Below are positions 9,144-18,856 of a stretch of DNA of 64,000 nt, piece by piece. Position numbers and translations under genes: made by a program. The notes under the pieces were generated by a model. It did no database searches, had not been told where the DNA came from, and saw nothing but the letters and a program-made list of their open reading frames with translations. Position 1 is the stretch's first letter, and each line of letters opens with the position of its first letter. This DNA comes from Deltaproteobacteria bacterium (lineage in GTDB: Bacteria > Desulfobacterota > Desulfarculia > JACQYL01): assembly GCA_016208165.1 (NCBI GenBank), contig JACQYL010000013.1, positions 32,390-96,389 on the forward strand, given 5' to 3'.

Positions 9144-9791
9144 TCAAAAGTCGGTTTTCAACCATTGGATCTGCTTGTTCTCACGATCCAACCGATACTC
9201 CACCTTGCTCAACAAATCCTGCCCCAAGAGACCTTCGTACGGGAGTTCCTGTCGCGGATCGGAGCCATGAATCAGCACCGGTTTGTTTTCGAGCACGAAG
9301 GGACCGACTTGCATCTTATCGAGCGTGACCCATCCGTTCGAAACAACCCTCCCATCCGCCACCACGGTGGACGTTTCACCTTCTGCGTATATGACTCCCA
9401 GCATATCGGCGGCATGTGCGGTAAGTGAACTCATGGAAGAGCCGGTGTCGAGCATAAACCGGAACGTTTCGGATCGGCTACGATATCGGGCCTCCACCTG
9501 AAGATACACGTGGCCGAATTCGTCTATATCCACGGCAGTGGAAGGTGGACCTGGCAACTCCGGCGCCGATGCAGGGGTCCGCTCGGCCGGCTCCTTCCGA
9601 GAAACCTTTAGGGTTTGAACTTCGTCCCAATACTTCTCGGGTATGGTGGTGAGGTCGTCGGTGAAATGAATCTGGCCTTCATCGTCCAGGTACTTGTAGA
9701 CTTCTCCCCTGGCCTCATATACGGGTACAGATAAGAACATGAATAGGATAAGCAACGAAACCGGCAAAATAGGCAGCTCCGGCCGTTTCAT
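9144..9791 (-). CDS. Exported DUF4124 / retropepsin-like aspartic protease
   Basis: A 215-residue protein with an N-terminal hydrophobic signal (residues 8-27). Next is a DUF4124-type segment, VYKYLDDEGQIHFTDDLTTIP (two short pieces VYKYLDDEG and IHFTDDL), commonly found at the N terminus of exported envelope proteins. The rest is a single-domain retropepsin-like fold with catalytic D115 in MLDTGSS and a second strand region ending LLGQDLLSKVEYRLDRE, typical of clan AA proteases such as TIGR02281-like proteins. It probably acts in the periplasm, perhaps as a dimer. It converges with the HD-GYP gene. Its physiological substrate cannot be guessed. Confidence 0.8.
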   Translation of the reverse strand: MKRPELPILPVSLLILFMFLSVPVYEARGEVYKYLDDEGQIHFTDDLTTIPEKYWDEVQTLKVSRKEPAERTPASAPELPGPPSTAVDIDEFGHVYLQVEARYRSRSETFRFMLDTGSSMSSLTAHAADMLGVIYAEGETSTVVADGRVVSNGWVTLDKMQVGPFVLENKPVLIHGSDPRQELPYEGLLGQDLLSKVEYRLDRENKQIQWLKTDF

Positions 9792-9812
9792 AGCACATGT
9801 CTCCTCAGTGAT

Positions 9813-10706
9813 TCATTGCCTTTGGAGTTCGGCTTGGGCTTCGCTCAGCAGCCGGTCGGAATAACGCTCCACAAAATCCGCCAGATCCGTTTCCCACGAT
9901 CTCATCATATGGATATCGAGCGCTTTCAGACGCCGGTTCTCGAGGATGGAATTGGCGGGTCGCGGAGCGGGTCGGGGAAACTCGGCCGTGGTGCACGGCG
10001 CGACTCGAGTGCGGACACCCATACGATCGAGAAACGCTCGTGTCAGTTCGTACCATGTACAGTGCCCCTCGGCCGTAGCGTGAAACACCCCCTCGGCGCC
10101 GTTTTCGATGACGGCCCGGATTTGCCGGGCCAGGGTGCGGCTCCAGGTTGGGGACCCGTGTTGGTCATCCACGACCTTGATGGAATTCTCGGAATGCTGC
10201 AGAGCAAGCCTTAAAATGGTCTTCAGAAAGTTACGGCCGTGTATGCCGTACAACCAGGCTGTACGCAGGATCGCAAATCGGGTGCAATAGGCCTGCACCA
10301 GTTGCTCCCCCCTGAGCTTGCTCTCCCCATACACGGAGATCGGCGACGGAACGTCGTCTTCGGTGTAAGGCTCGGGAACGGCTCTCCGGCCGTCAAACAC
10401 GTAATCGGTCGAGATGTGAATGAGCCTGCAGCCGAGGGATTCCGCGCTCCGAGCCAGACGGCCCGTTCCCTGCTCGTTTATGTCCCGGCAAATGGCGGGC
10501 CGATTCTGACAATCGTCCACATTGGTGTACGCCGAGCAGTTCACGACGACGTCGGGTTTGATGGACGCCAGCACATCCCCGATCTGTTCCGGTCTTGTCA
10601 GATCGAATTCGTTGCGACCCAAGGCCCAGACCTGGTCACTTCTCCCGATGACTTCAGAGAGGTCCGTTCCCAGTTGACCGCAGGCTCCGGTAATCAAAAT
10701 CCTCAT
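9813..10706 (-). CDS. dTDP-4-dehydrorhamnose reductase family protein
   Basis: An extended short-chain dehydrogenase of 297 residues with the NAD(P) motif GACGQLG at residues 7-13, the central STDYVFDG segment, and the catalytic Tyr-Lys pair in VYGESK near residue 130. This is the RmlD/RfbD pattern, which makes dTDP-L-rhamnose for surface polysaccharides. The other rml genes are not in the window, so it is an orphan here, and a related sugar-nucleotide reductase remains possible. It lies 21 bases upstream of the aspartic-protease gene on the same strand. Confidence 0.88.
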   Translation of the reverse strand: MRILITGACGQLGTDLSEVIGRSDQVWALGRNEFDLTRPEQIGDVLASIKPDVVVNCSAYTNVDDCQNRPAICRDINEQGTGRLARSAESLGCRLIHISTDYVFDGRRAVPEPYTEDDVPSPISVYGESKLRGEQLVQAYCTRFAILRTAWLYGIHGRNFLKTILRLALQHSENSIKVVDDQHGSPTWSRTLARQIRAVIENGAEGVFHATAEGHCTWYELTRAFLDRMGVRTRVAPCTTAEFPRPAPRPANSILENRRLKALDIHMMRSWETDLADFVERYSDRLLSEAQAELQRQ

Positions 10707-10818
10707 CGGAATACCGACCGTTCGTTTAACGTGGAATTGAAACGAGCCCTTCCCACTCGAGGCCGGCGACCGAATGAAAACGCCCCGGCGTGGAATTTCA
10801 TCGACAGTCTACCAGGTC

Positions 10819-13293
10819 CTAGTTGTGCGATGCGAGTTTTCTTTTCCACACCCTTCGCAGCCTGAGCGAATTGCTCACCACGCAGACGGAACTCATGGCC
10901 ATGGCCGCTGCGGCGAATACCGGATTCAACAGGATGCCGAACCTCGGGTACAGGGCTCCTGCAGCGATGGGAATGCCGAGACTGTTGTAGAAAAACGCCC
11001 AGAACAGGTTCTGTCTGATGATACGTATGGTCTGGTGCGACAGATCGATGGCCCTGGGAACAAGGCGGAGATCGTTCTGAATGAGTGTGATGTCGCTGGC
11101 CTCGATGGCCACGTCGGTGCCTGCTCCTATGGCGATACCTATGTCCGCGGCCGACAGGGCCGGAGCGTCGTTGATACCGTCGCCGACCATGGCCACGATT
11201 TCACCTTGGGCCTGAAGTTCACGAATCTTGTCGGCTTTGTCCGCGGGCAGGACCTCGGCCAGAACGTGATCGATGCCCAATGCCCGGCCGACCGCAAGCG
11301 CGGTCTTCTGGTGGTCGCCCGTGATCATGGCCATCTTCAGACCCATGTCTTTCAACATGGAAGCCGTTTCCGCCGCGGTGTCCTTCGGAACGTCGGACAG
11401 GGCGATCAGACCGACCACTTCGCCGTCCCGGGCCACAAAAACCGACGTTTTCCCTTGGTCCGCGTAGGAGAGGTTCCGGCTCTCCATGCCGTTCAAGGCT
11501 ACACCATTGCTCTGCATCAGCTTCAAATTGCCCAACAGAACGGATCTGCCGTTCACCAGGGCCTTTGCGCCCAGACCGGAGATGGCTTCGAAATCCTCAA
11601 TGGCAACCGTGGGAATTCCGCGCTTGCGGCTTTCCTCGACAATGGCCTGCCCCAGGGGATGTTCCGACACGGCTTCCACCGACCCTGCTATAGCCAGGAC
11701 ATTCTGCGGGTCTTCCCCTTCAACGGCGGCTATGTCCGTCACGACGGGTTCCCCCCGGGTCAATGTTCCCGTCTTGTCGAAAACCACGGTAGTCAATTTG
11801 TAGGCTTTTTCCAGGCTTTCTCCGCCCTTGATCAGGATACCGCTTTCCGCCCCCAGACCGGTTCCCACCATGACGGCCGTGGGCGTGGCCAGTCCCATGG
11901 CGCACGGACACGCGATGATCAGAACCGAGACAAAATTGAGTAAAGCGAGGGTGAAATCGGAAGCGGACAAAAACCAGACAGCAAAGGTGATTATGGCAAG
12001 ACCGAACACCACCGGTACGAATACGGAAGCCACTTTGTCCGCCAACCGTTGAATGGGGGCTTTGGATCCCTGAGCCTCCTCGACCAGGCGGATGATCTGG
12101 GCCAGCGCGGTCTCGGCTCCGACCCGGGTCGCCTCGAAAACAAAGGTTCCACTCTTGTTCAAAGTGGCGGCAAATACGGTGTCCCCCGATCTTTTGGAAA
12201 CCGGAATACTTTCACCCGTAAGCATGGATTCGTCCACGGACGAGGAACCGGACACCACGGTTCCATCCGTGGAGATTTTTTCTCCGGGACGGACCACGAT
12301 CCGGTCGCCTTTGACTACGGCCTCGATGGGCAGATCCATCTCCTTCCCGTCACGAATGACCCGGGCAGTTCTTGGTTTCAGCTCCATGAGACGCTTGATG
12401 GCGCGCGAGGTTTTCCCTTTGGCCCTGGCCTCGAGCAGGCGTCCTAAGAGGATCAGGGTGACGATCATCGAGGCGCCGTCGAAGTACACATGAGGAAAGA
12501 TGCCGGCTTTCGAGAAAAGAACGGGAAAGAACGTGGCCACGGTTGAATAGACATAGGCGGAAAGCGCCCCCACGGCCACCAGCGTGTTCATGTCCGTGGT
12601 TTTTTGCTTGGCGGCTTTCAGAGCGCCCCGGAAGAATCGGCTTCCAACCCAGAATACTGCGGGAGTGCTGAGCACGAAGAGGATCACCAGCATCATTTGA
12701 CGGGGGATCGAGTTCAGAAACGGGAACCAGTGTTGCATGGAGCCCGCATGGATGATCACGCTCAAAATCGCGCCGGCAATGAACTTACGTTTGAGTTCAC
12801 CGATCTCTTTGGCCCGGGCCTTTTCCACGGGGTCCTCGAGGGTTTCTCCCAGCACGCCCAGAAACTCGTACCCCGTGTCGGTAATCGTTTTTGCTACTGC
12901 TTCAACTCCGGACCAGTTTGCACGGTGCATCAAAGTGGCCCGGGCCGTTGCCAGATTCACGGCCACGTCTTCCACACCCGGGATTTCCTTCAACGCCAGC
13001 TCAACCCTTCGAACACAGGCGGCGCAAGTCATACCGCCGACCGACACCGTAGTGGGCTCAACGTCACCGGATGTATCCGGCGTGTCCACCACGTCGTATC
13101 CCAGGTCGTGCACTCTTCGGCTGATCGCTTCCGTGTCTAATACCTTTGGATCGTATTCGACCGTAGCCTGCTCCGTGGCAAAATTCACGACAGCCTCGGC
13201 AACGCCTTCCATGTCCTGCAGTCCGCGTTCCACGCGTCGCACGCACGCGGCGCAAGTCATTCCTCTGATGTTCAACGTAAGTTTATCCGTCAT
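10819..13293 (-). CDS. copA: Copper-translocating P-type ATPase with two metal-binding domains
   Basis: An inner-membrane P1B ATPase of 824 residues that expels Cu(I) using ATP. Two N-terminal HMA domains each carry [12 protein letters not shown] (from about residues 11 and 78). The transmembrane metal site is CPC in IACPCAMG near residue 460. The phosphorylation loop is DKTGTLTRG near 504, the nucleotide domain carries SEHPLG, and the hinge is [10 protein letters not shown] near 701. The start codon overlaps the stop of the upstream rhodanese-ferritin gene by 4 bases (ATGA), so the two are translationally coupled. CPC with paired CxxC domains makes Cu(I) much more likely than Zn or Cd. No CopY- or CueR-type regulator is adjacent. 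Confidence 0.95.
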   Translation of the reverse strand: MTDKLTLNIRGMTCAACVRRVERGLQDMEGVAEAVVNFATEQATVEYDPKVLDTEAISRRVHDLGYDVVDTPDTSGDVEPTTVSVGGMTCAACVRRVELALKEIPGVEDVAVNLATARATLMHRANWSGVEAVAKTITDTGYEFLGVLGETLEDPVEKARAKEIGELKRKFIAGAILSVIIHAGSMQHWFPFLNSIPRQMMLVILFVLSTPAVFWVGSRFFRGALKAAKQKTTDMNTLVAVGALSAYVYSTVATFFPVLFSKAGIFPHVYFDGASMIVTLILLGRLLEARAKGKTSRAIKRLMELKPRTARVIRDGKEMDLPIEAVVKGDRIVVRPGEKISTDGTVVSGSSSVDESMLTGESIPVSKRSGDTVFAATLNKSGTFVFEATRVGAETALAQIIRLVEEAQGSKAPIQRLADKVASVFVPVVFGLAIITFAVWFLSASDFTLALLNFVSVLIIACPCAMGLATPTAVMVGTGLGAESGILIKGGESLEKAYKLTTVVFDKTGTLTRGEPVVTDIAAVEGEDPQNVLAIAGSVEAVSEHPLGQAIVEESRKRGIPTVAIEDFEAISGLGAKALVNGRSVLLGNLKLMQSNGVALNGMESRNLSYADQGKTSVFVARDGEVVGLIALSDVPKDTAAETASMLKDMGLKMAMITGDHQKTALAVGRALGIDHVLAEVLPADKADKIRELQAQGEIVAMVGDGINDAPALSAADIGIAIGAGTDVAIEASDITLIQNDLRLVPRAIDLSHQTIRIIRQNLFWAFFYNSLGIPIAAGALYPRFGILLNPVFAAAAMAMSSVCVVSNSLRLRRVWKRKLASHN

Positions 13294-14132
13294 GTTCGAA
13301 CCTTTTCATCCATAAGCCGCCCCAAGCTCTTGAGATGGCTCTTTTCCTCCTCCGCTATGGAGTACAAGATTTCTTTTGAACCGTCCTTCTCGGTTTCATA
13401 AGCAAAACGCATATACAGGTCCAACGCTTGAGCTTCCAACATGATGGCAACCCCCAGAGCATCCGGAACCGTCTCGATCCGAGGTTTGACCTCCTCCAAA
13501 AACGCTCGTATGTTGTAGCCGCCCTCCAATACCTCGGGTGTCTCGTTCTCGCCCGATACGTCGATGGAGGAGCCGACTTCGGAGGCCAGCTTCTTCAGTG
13601 ATTCCAGATGCCTGGTCTCGATTTCGGCAAGCATCGAACAGAGTCCGATCAGTTCCCGATCCCCGGCAGCTTCCGCAAAAAGCAGGTAGAAGCTCCGTAG
13701 ACCCCTCTCCATGGTGGCCGCGATCCGAAAGATGCCCTGCGGTGAGAAATCACCTTGCAGGAGATCCATACCCAACTCCTCAGCCCCCCGCGCCTTCTCT
13801 CCGTTCCAGCCTTTGATACCCCCTTTCAGGTTGTATACTTCACGGAAGCCCTGGCCGGTGAGAGTCTGTGCAGCAACCCGGCTGCGACCTCCCACAGCTC
13901 AGTAGATGATCGTGGGCTTTTCGGGATCCAACTGATGGAGGGAATCCGACAATTGGGAAAGCGGTACAAGCTTTGCTCCCGGCAGGTGTTCCTGCTCGTA
14001 TTCTCCTGTTTCGCGCACGTCCAGCAGCAGGTAGGTTCCCTCTTTGTGTTCTTGCATGTAGGCCTTTGCCTCGTGGGGTCCGATCGTACGTACGGGCTCG
14101 AGCAGGTCTCTTAATCGCATTTGGAAATGCAC
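13290..14132 (-). CDS. Predicted selenoprotein: rhodanese-ferritin fusion with Sec at the catalytic cysteine
   Basis: Read through one TGA codon (13901-13899), this is a single 280-residue protein. Residues 1-77 are the first part of a rhodanese domain ([25 protein letters not shown]). Codon 78 is TGA, exactly where the catalytic Cys of C-x-x-G-x-R-S stands. The same frame resumes [11 protein letters not shown] and ends the domain with [11 protein letters not shown]. Residues 120-275 are a ferritin/rubrerythrin-like four-helix domain with metal-binding EIETRH and EEEKSH motifs. A SECIS-like hairpin starts 13 bases after the TGA. An ordinary nonsense mutation would have to hit precisely the active-site codon and leave both halves uneroded. 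It is coupled by a 4-base overlap to copA, suggesting a role in persulfide, metal or oxidative stress. Automatic callers will split it at 13899/13895. Confidence 0.85.
13866..13897 (-). promoter_or_regulatory. Bacterial SECIS-like hairpin
   Basis: Immediately after the in-frame TGA, the minus-strand RNA folds as a perfect 5-bp stem, GCAGC (13885-13881) with GCTGC (13874-13870), around the six-base loop CGGGTT. Below it CTGT (13897-13894) pairs with ACAG (13869-13866), leaving an eight-base 5' bulge. A G-rich apical loop containing GGU, about 18 bases after the UGA, is what bacterial SelB needs. I folded it by eye; no energy was computed. Confidence 0.7.
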
Positions 14133-14158
14133 CTCCAGTGAAATGTGCGTCCGGTTGG

Positions 14159-14953
14159 TTACAAAACGGACCTGGTAAACGGCATGATCAAAAGCCGCCC
14201 CAATGCAACTTCCTCGGGATTGTTGTACGCGCCGACTCCGATACGGATCTCTGCCTGATCGACGTCTTTCCGCAATGTGCCGAGCCAGCGGTCCCAGACT
14301 GACAAGATGGTGCCGTAGTTGGTGTTCCGTTCCTTTATAACGACCGAGTGATGGATCCGATGCATGGAAGGAGGCACGAACAGTATCCAGAGCAGGCTGT
14401 CGAGCCGGGGAGGGACTCTAAGGCTGCTGTGACAGAACTGCGCGCAGAACACGAGCAGAGTTTCAAAAACGATGACGGCGATCAGTTCGGCCCCCAAGAA
14501 AAGGATCAACGAAATCTTGATAACCGCGGACATGGCTAATTCCCCGATGTGGAACCTCGTGGATGTGGATACGTCCATGTTCAGGTCGGAATGATGCACT
14601 CTGTGAAATCGCCAGAAAAAGGGCGCTTCATGGTTCAACAAGTGCCAAACGTATATCACGAAATCCATGATGAGGACGGTAATCACTATCTTCGTCCATC
14701 GAGGGATATCCGCCAGGTTCAGCACGCCAAGCCGGTTGTCGGTGACGTACTGAGCGGTGTGAACGATGAGGGCGGCGAACAGGAGGTACATCACGACACT
14801 GTTGAGAAGCGTTAACGTCAGATTGTTCACCCAGCGTCCGGTTTTGGACACTGAGGGTTTTCGGTATGGAATTAGAAGTTCAAAACCAAGAAACAGACCA
14901 TAACCGAACAAGGTCAACAGAGACCTCACTGAACCCATTTCCAGTCCCAACAT
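14159..14953 (-). CDS. Sterol desaturase / fatty acid hydroxylase family membrane protein
   Basis: An integral membrane di-iron enzyme of 264 residues. The three histidine clusters of the family are present: HLLNH and HRVHH in the stretch from residues 103-121, and HRIHH in PPSMHRIHHSVV near 203. About four hydrophobic segments surround them. Members hydroxylate or desaturate lipids and usually need oxygen, which is notable in an otherwise anaerobic gene set. The substrate is unknown. Patatin and PlsB genes follow upstream on the same strand, so a lipid-related role fits. It lies 26 bases downstream of the selenoprotein start with the same orientation. Confidence 0.85.
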   Translation of the reverse strand: MLGLEMGSVRSLLTLFGYGLFLGFELLIPYRKPSVSKTGRWVNNLTLTLLNSVVMYLLFAALIVHTAQYVTDNRLGVLNLADIPRWTKIVITVLIMDFVIYVWHLLNHEAPFFWRFHRVHHSDLNMDVSTSTRFHIGELAMSAVIKISLILFLGAELIAVIVFETLLVFCAQFCHSSLRVPPRLDSLLWILFVPPSMHRIHHSVVIKERNTNYGTILSVWDRWLGTLRKDVDQAEIRIGVGAYNNPEEVALGRLLIMPFTRSVL

Positions 14954-15182
14954 AGCCTCGATCCTGATGGTTGCAGCATGAATACCGGTCCGGAGTCGAC
15001 TCGAACCTTACCGGTCGCTTGATGCCAAAAACTCGTTGAAATCCTCCGAATCACCGGATAAAATTTAAATATAACTATGGGCCGAAGAATGTCCAGACTC
15101 GATGGGGTATTGATGCCTCCGCGGGATCCATGCGGCTCCCGCACGGATCGAGAACTCCGGTAGCGCGTTTCCGTGCAGCATA

Positions 15183-16040
15183 CTATCGATAGGAATACCG
15201 GGGATCGATAAGGAAACGTTCGCCGTCCCTCCGGCCCAGGTCGTAGGTGATTTCCAATCCTTCGGGATCGGTGTAATCCCATTTGGAAACGGGTACGGGT
15301 TCTGAGGGTTGCACGTAGGTTCGTCCGTGATATCCGTGTAACTTGGCTGGAGCATAACGTCTGGTCAGTAGAACCAATGTCGGCAATTCCCATGGGTTTA
15401 TGGCCACGACCGGAACGTTGTCCACAAGCCCTCCGTCGAGAACCGGCCGACCGTTCCTTCGCATCGGCGGCAATACAGGGGGCGTACACGACGAAGCCAG
15501 GATGAGATCGGCGAGTTCTTCCGGATTGCGGCATGTGCTCACCGGAACGATTTCAGGCCGAAATCCCAGGGCGGCGGGGAGCTTCGGATGTAAAGGAGCG
15601 GTGATCCGCTTCTCGAAAGCGTAACTGAGAAAACCGAGCATGACCCCTCCAAGGCTGCCGGCCCAACGAGGCGGGCATGCCAGGAGCACCCGTATTTCGG
15701 GTCCTCTTTTCAGCCTGCTGAAAGCCTCCTCGTCGAAGATGGTCAGAATGGACCGGCGATACATATCGTAGTGAGGGAAAGGCCGTTTTCCCTTCGTCAG
15801 ATTAGAAAACCGGAAGTTCGAACGATTGTCCGTCGTGATCTGATTGAGATACGCTTTGCTGAATTCGGAGCGGCCGGCGAATATCACGCAGGCTGTATGT
15901 GCTCCGGCGCTGGCCCCGGCTACGACCTTGGGTTCGAGTTGAAGGGCCGGAGCAACGACTTCCCAGAATCCCGCCTGCCAGATGCAGCGGTTGCCGCCGC
16001 CGGCGAAAACCACGGAAGTATACGCAAGGCTCCGGGACAT
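15183..16040 (-). CDS. Patatin-like phospholipase
   Basis: A 285-residue lipid acyl hydrolase of the patatin family. The oxyanion motif GGGNR (residues 14-18), nucleophile S44 in GASAG and catalytic Asp in VLDGGLVDN near residue 200 are all visible and correctly spaced for the Ser-Asp dyad. No signal peptide is seen, so it is probably cytoplasmic or membrane-associated. It sits between a fatty-acid-hydroxylase-family gene and PlsB on the same strand, consistent with phospholipid turnover. The C-terminal 60 residues are family-variable. Confidence 0.87.
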   Translation of the reverse strand: MSRSLAYTSVVFAGGGNRCIWQAGFWEVVAPALQLEPKVVAGASAGAHTACVIFAGRSEFSKAYLNQITTDNRSNFRFSNLTKGKRPFPHYDMYRRSILTIFDEEAFSRLKRGPEIRVLLACPPRWAGSLGGVMLGFLSYAFEKRITAPLHPKLPAALGFRPEIVPVSTCRNPEELADLILASSCTPPVLPPMRRNGRPVLDGGLVDNVPVVAINPWELPTLVLLTRRYAPAKLHGYHGRTYVQPSEPVPVSKWDYTDPEGLEITYDLGRRDGERFLIDPRYSYR

Positions 16041-16185
16041 ACATCAGCTCCTGTTGAACTCCGGCGACTTCGGGGATCCATAACACTCGTTGCGACGCGA
16101 AGGCGGCGCAACCCCGCCAAATAGGTTTAGAAGGGGTGTGGGGGTACCTTTTTCAATAGGGTTTCCCGGGAAATCCCCTGAATGA

Positions 16186-18798
16186 TTACGCTCCGCGCAT
16201 CAGGGAGCGCGCATGACAAAAATCCTTGACACGCTTCTCCGTTTCCTGCCATTCGCCTCGCTCGCCGGTCACCGTCAAGACGTCTTCCCCGAAAGACCGA
16301 TCCACTTCAAGGATGCCCCAGTGTTCGAACAATTTCAGAGCATTCTCGAAAGCCAGTGCGGACAGGGCGCTGGCGTGTTGTATCCCTCCCCGTTTAAGAA
16401 AACGGGTGCCTTTGGATTTCATCCTGGCGAGGATGTCCTTTTTGGTGAACGACGATCCCTTGAATGTCCAAAGGGCGCCAAGGGCGATCCAAAGCGATTC
16501 CAAAACGTTACACACGAGGTCCGAAAACAGAGGCAGTTTTCTCAGTCCCTTGGGGGTAACCGAAAGCCCGCCGTCCTTAAATTCCACAAACCCGCGGCTT
16601 TCGAAGAAATGGGCAAGATCCTCCATGGCGTCGGGAGAGAGACCTTTCTTGTCCAGGATGAATTCGAATTGAAGTGTCTCTCCCAAAAACGCCACATCCG
16701 CGTCCAGTTCCGCCTTCGACGCGGTCAGAGATTCCTTGGACAGCAACGAGAGAGAAAGAAAGGCAGCGGGAACGAAGTGATGTATCGCGTTGTTCTTGTA
16801 GTATTCCAACGAAATGCGTTTATCGTCATCGATCAGGTAGAACTCCTCGTCCCCCGGATCTTCTCCCTCGAGGTAATTTATCTTGCCTCGTTCCTCGAGC
16901 ATCGAAAGAACCGTTCGAACACATTTGGCCGGATCGAGGACGCTTTCCTGAAGCGGGGCGCCGATATGCGACAGATAATCCACGTACATACGCGCGATCT
17001 CGGAAATCTCGACACAGGAGAACCCGCGGTACGGGATAGCCAATATGACAGTGACCACCAACGAGAGGGGCGTCACGGTGGTTACGTTGTTGATCGAGTG
17101 GATCAGGTGAAAGGAGAATCGGCGGTAAGCTTCCCGCTTCAAGTCAGGATCTTCAAAGACTTCCGGAGATTGTTGCGAGAAATAATTTCTTGCCGAAATG
17201 GGTTCGGCGAATCGGATGTACACGGTCCCGTATCTTTTCCGCAGAAATTTGCGGGCCTTGATAACCTGGAGCAGACTCTCCTTCTTCTTTTCCGTGCCTC
17301 CCAACTCTTTGACATAGTACTGTTCTTCCATAATCTGGTCATACCCGATGTGAGCCGGCACGAACATCAGATCTTCGCACCGCTCTTTCGCAAGGCTGTC
17401 CAGTGCTATGGAAAGGAGTCCGAATTTCGGCATGATCATCTTCCCGCTGCGGCTCCGGCCACCTTCTATGAAGAATTCGAGGGGGTATTGGTATTCGATC
17501 AGCGTCTGCACATACTTGGTGAACACCTTTTCGTACAAAGGCATGTTGCGAAAGGTCCGTCTCAGAAAGAACGCGCCTGAATTGCGAAAGATGTAGCCCA
17601 TGGGCCAGAAGGAAAGATTCTTTCCCGCTGCGATTCGAGGAGTGTGCAATTGATGTTTGAACAAGATGTAGTTGAGCACCAGGTAATCGATGTGGCTGCG
17701 GTGGCACGGTACATAGATCATGGTGCCGCGGCGGGCCGCTTCACGCACCTTGGAAAGGCCTTCCGTGTCCACCTCGACGCCGTCGAAGATACGTTCGAAA
17801 ATGAACGTCAGCACGTAATCCCACAGGTGTACATATACGGCGTTGTAGTTGGCTGCGATTTCGTCAAAATAGGCTGCAGCCTGTTTGTGGATGTTCTTGA
17901 CGGATTTGCTTTGTTCGGCCGCCGCAATTTCCAAGTCCTGTCTCATTTCCGAATCGTCCAGCACCAGTTCGCGAAACTGCTGGCGGGTCTTGAGCTGAGG
18001 TCCCAGTACCACTCTCCTCTGCCGATCGATGTGATCGAGCAGTTTGTCGCACAGGTCGCGGCCGGCCTCGCGAACCGTCTCCGGGCTCCAGTCCCGAGGC
18101 AGATGCTCCCGGAGGTTTACAAACGGCCCCACGTCAATAAAGGCTCGACGGAAGTATCGGAAAAACAGGACGACCTTGCGAAGGGTTCCGGGATTGTCCT
18201 TGCTGCCGAAAAAAAGGTCCAGGAGAGAGAGCTTCTGCTTTTCCGGTTTGAGTTCATATACGTAAGTGAGCGGAACGAGGAAAATCGGGCGGTCCAGCTC
18301 TTTCTGGATTTCCATGAGCATCACGATAGGATGTTCCATGGAGTGCATGAATCGCCTGGAAAACCCTTTTTCATCCACCAAGAACAATAAAGAGGTAGTC
18401 CCCCGCTTGACCTCTTCCCGAAAAAATCCCGACGTATAGGGATCATCCGGTTTCCGACCTCTCAGGAAACTCCCGATGTAATACCTGGCGATGCCGAAAG
18501 CGCGCCGTAAAGGCAACCACAGGAACATGTTCAGGTCAAAAGCAATCCTTGGGGTGGGTATCCGATCCCCCAGAAAGCGATAGTGGTAAAGCAAATAGTC
18601 GAGGGCGCCCCTATACTTGATGGTATATACAATAACGCCCTCTCTGCCGATCTTCCGGAGTTTTTCGCGCATTTCCGGACGATACTTGACCCGACTGAAG
18701 AGTTTGTAGAGCAGCCATCCCAGAAAGAAACCGGGTTTCGAATCCAGGATGTAGGGATAGGGCTCATCGGTAAGGCGTTTTCGGATCTTACGGATCAT
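16186..18798 (-). CDS. plsB: Glycerol-3-phosphate acyltransferase, PlsB type
   Basis: A membrane-bound acyltransferase of 870 residues, slightly longer than E. coli PlsB (807). It transfers a fatty acyl group to position 1 of sn-glycerol-3-phosphate, the first step of phospholipid synthesis. Catalytic box HRSHID lies near residues 363-368, followed by the substrate-binding blocks FLRRTF and FIEGGRSRSGK (near 444) in the proper order. The N-terminal 300 residues repeat an acyltransferase-like pattern without the HX4D box, as in PlsB. The C-terminal third is helical. The gene is monocistronic or read with the DUF2461 gene upstream (58-base gap). Confidence 0.88.
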   Translation of the reverse strand: MIRKIRKRLTDEPYPYILDSKPGFFLGWLLYKLFSRVKYRPEMREKLRKIGREGVIVYTIKYRGALDYLLYHYRFLGDRIPTPRIAFDLNMFLWLPLRRAFGIARYYIGSFLRGRKPDDPYTSGFFREEVKRGTTSLLFLVDEKGFSRRFMHSMEHPIVMLMEIQKELDRPIFLVPLTYVYELKPEKQKLSLLDLFFGSKDNPGTLRKVVLFFRYFRRAFIDVGPFVNLREHLPRDWSPETVREAGRDLCDKLLDHIDRQRRVVLGPQLKTRQQFRELVLDDSEMRQDLEIAAAEQSKSVKNIHKQAAAYFDEIAANYNAVYVHLWDYVLTFIFERIFDGVEVDTEGLSKVREAARRGTMIYVPCHRSHIDYLVLNYILFKHQLHTPRIAAGKNLSFWPMGYIFRNSGAFFLRRTFRNMPLYEKVFTKYVQTLIEYQYPLEFFIEGGRSRSGKMIMPKFGLLSIALDSLAKERCEDLMFVPAHIGYDQIMEEQYYVKELGGTEKKKESLLQVIKARKFLRKRYGTVYIRFAEPISARNYFSQQSPEVFEDPDLKREAYRRFSFHLIHSINNVTTVTPLSLVVTVILAIPYRGFSCVEISEIARMYVDYLSHIGAPLQESVLDPAKCVRTVLSMLEERGKINYLEGEDPGDEEFYLIDDDKRISLEYYKNNAIHHFVPAAFLSLSLLSKESLTASKAELDADVAFLGETLQFEFILDKKGLSPDAMEDLAHFFESRGFVEFKDGGLSVTPKGLRKLPLFSDLVCNVLESLWIALGALWTFKGSSFTKKDILARMKSKGTRFLKRGGIQHASALSALAFENALKLFEHWGILEVDRSFGEDVLTVTGERGEWQETEKRVKDFCHARSLMRGA

Positions 18799-18856
18799 GG
18801 CATTCCCATCGGCAAACAGGTTTCTCGTCTACGGTCAATGCCGCTTGCTGCGTGCG

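Noticed and set aside
13899..14132. Separate truncated rhodanese gene ending at TGA
   Set aside because: The domain continues in the same frame past the stop with no gap in family sequence, so a single selenoprotein gene is the simpler reading.
16213..17580. 455-residue open frame antisense to plsB
   Set aside because: It mirrors a well-supported gene codon for codon, has His/Arg/Phe-rich composition and no motif. Long antisense frames are expected at this GC content.
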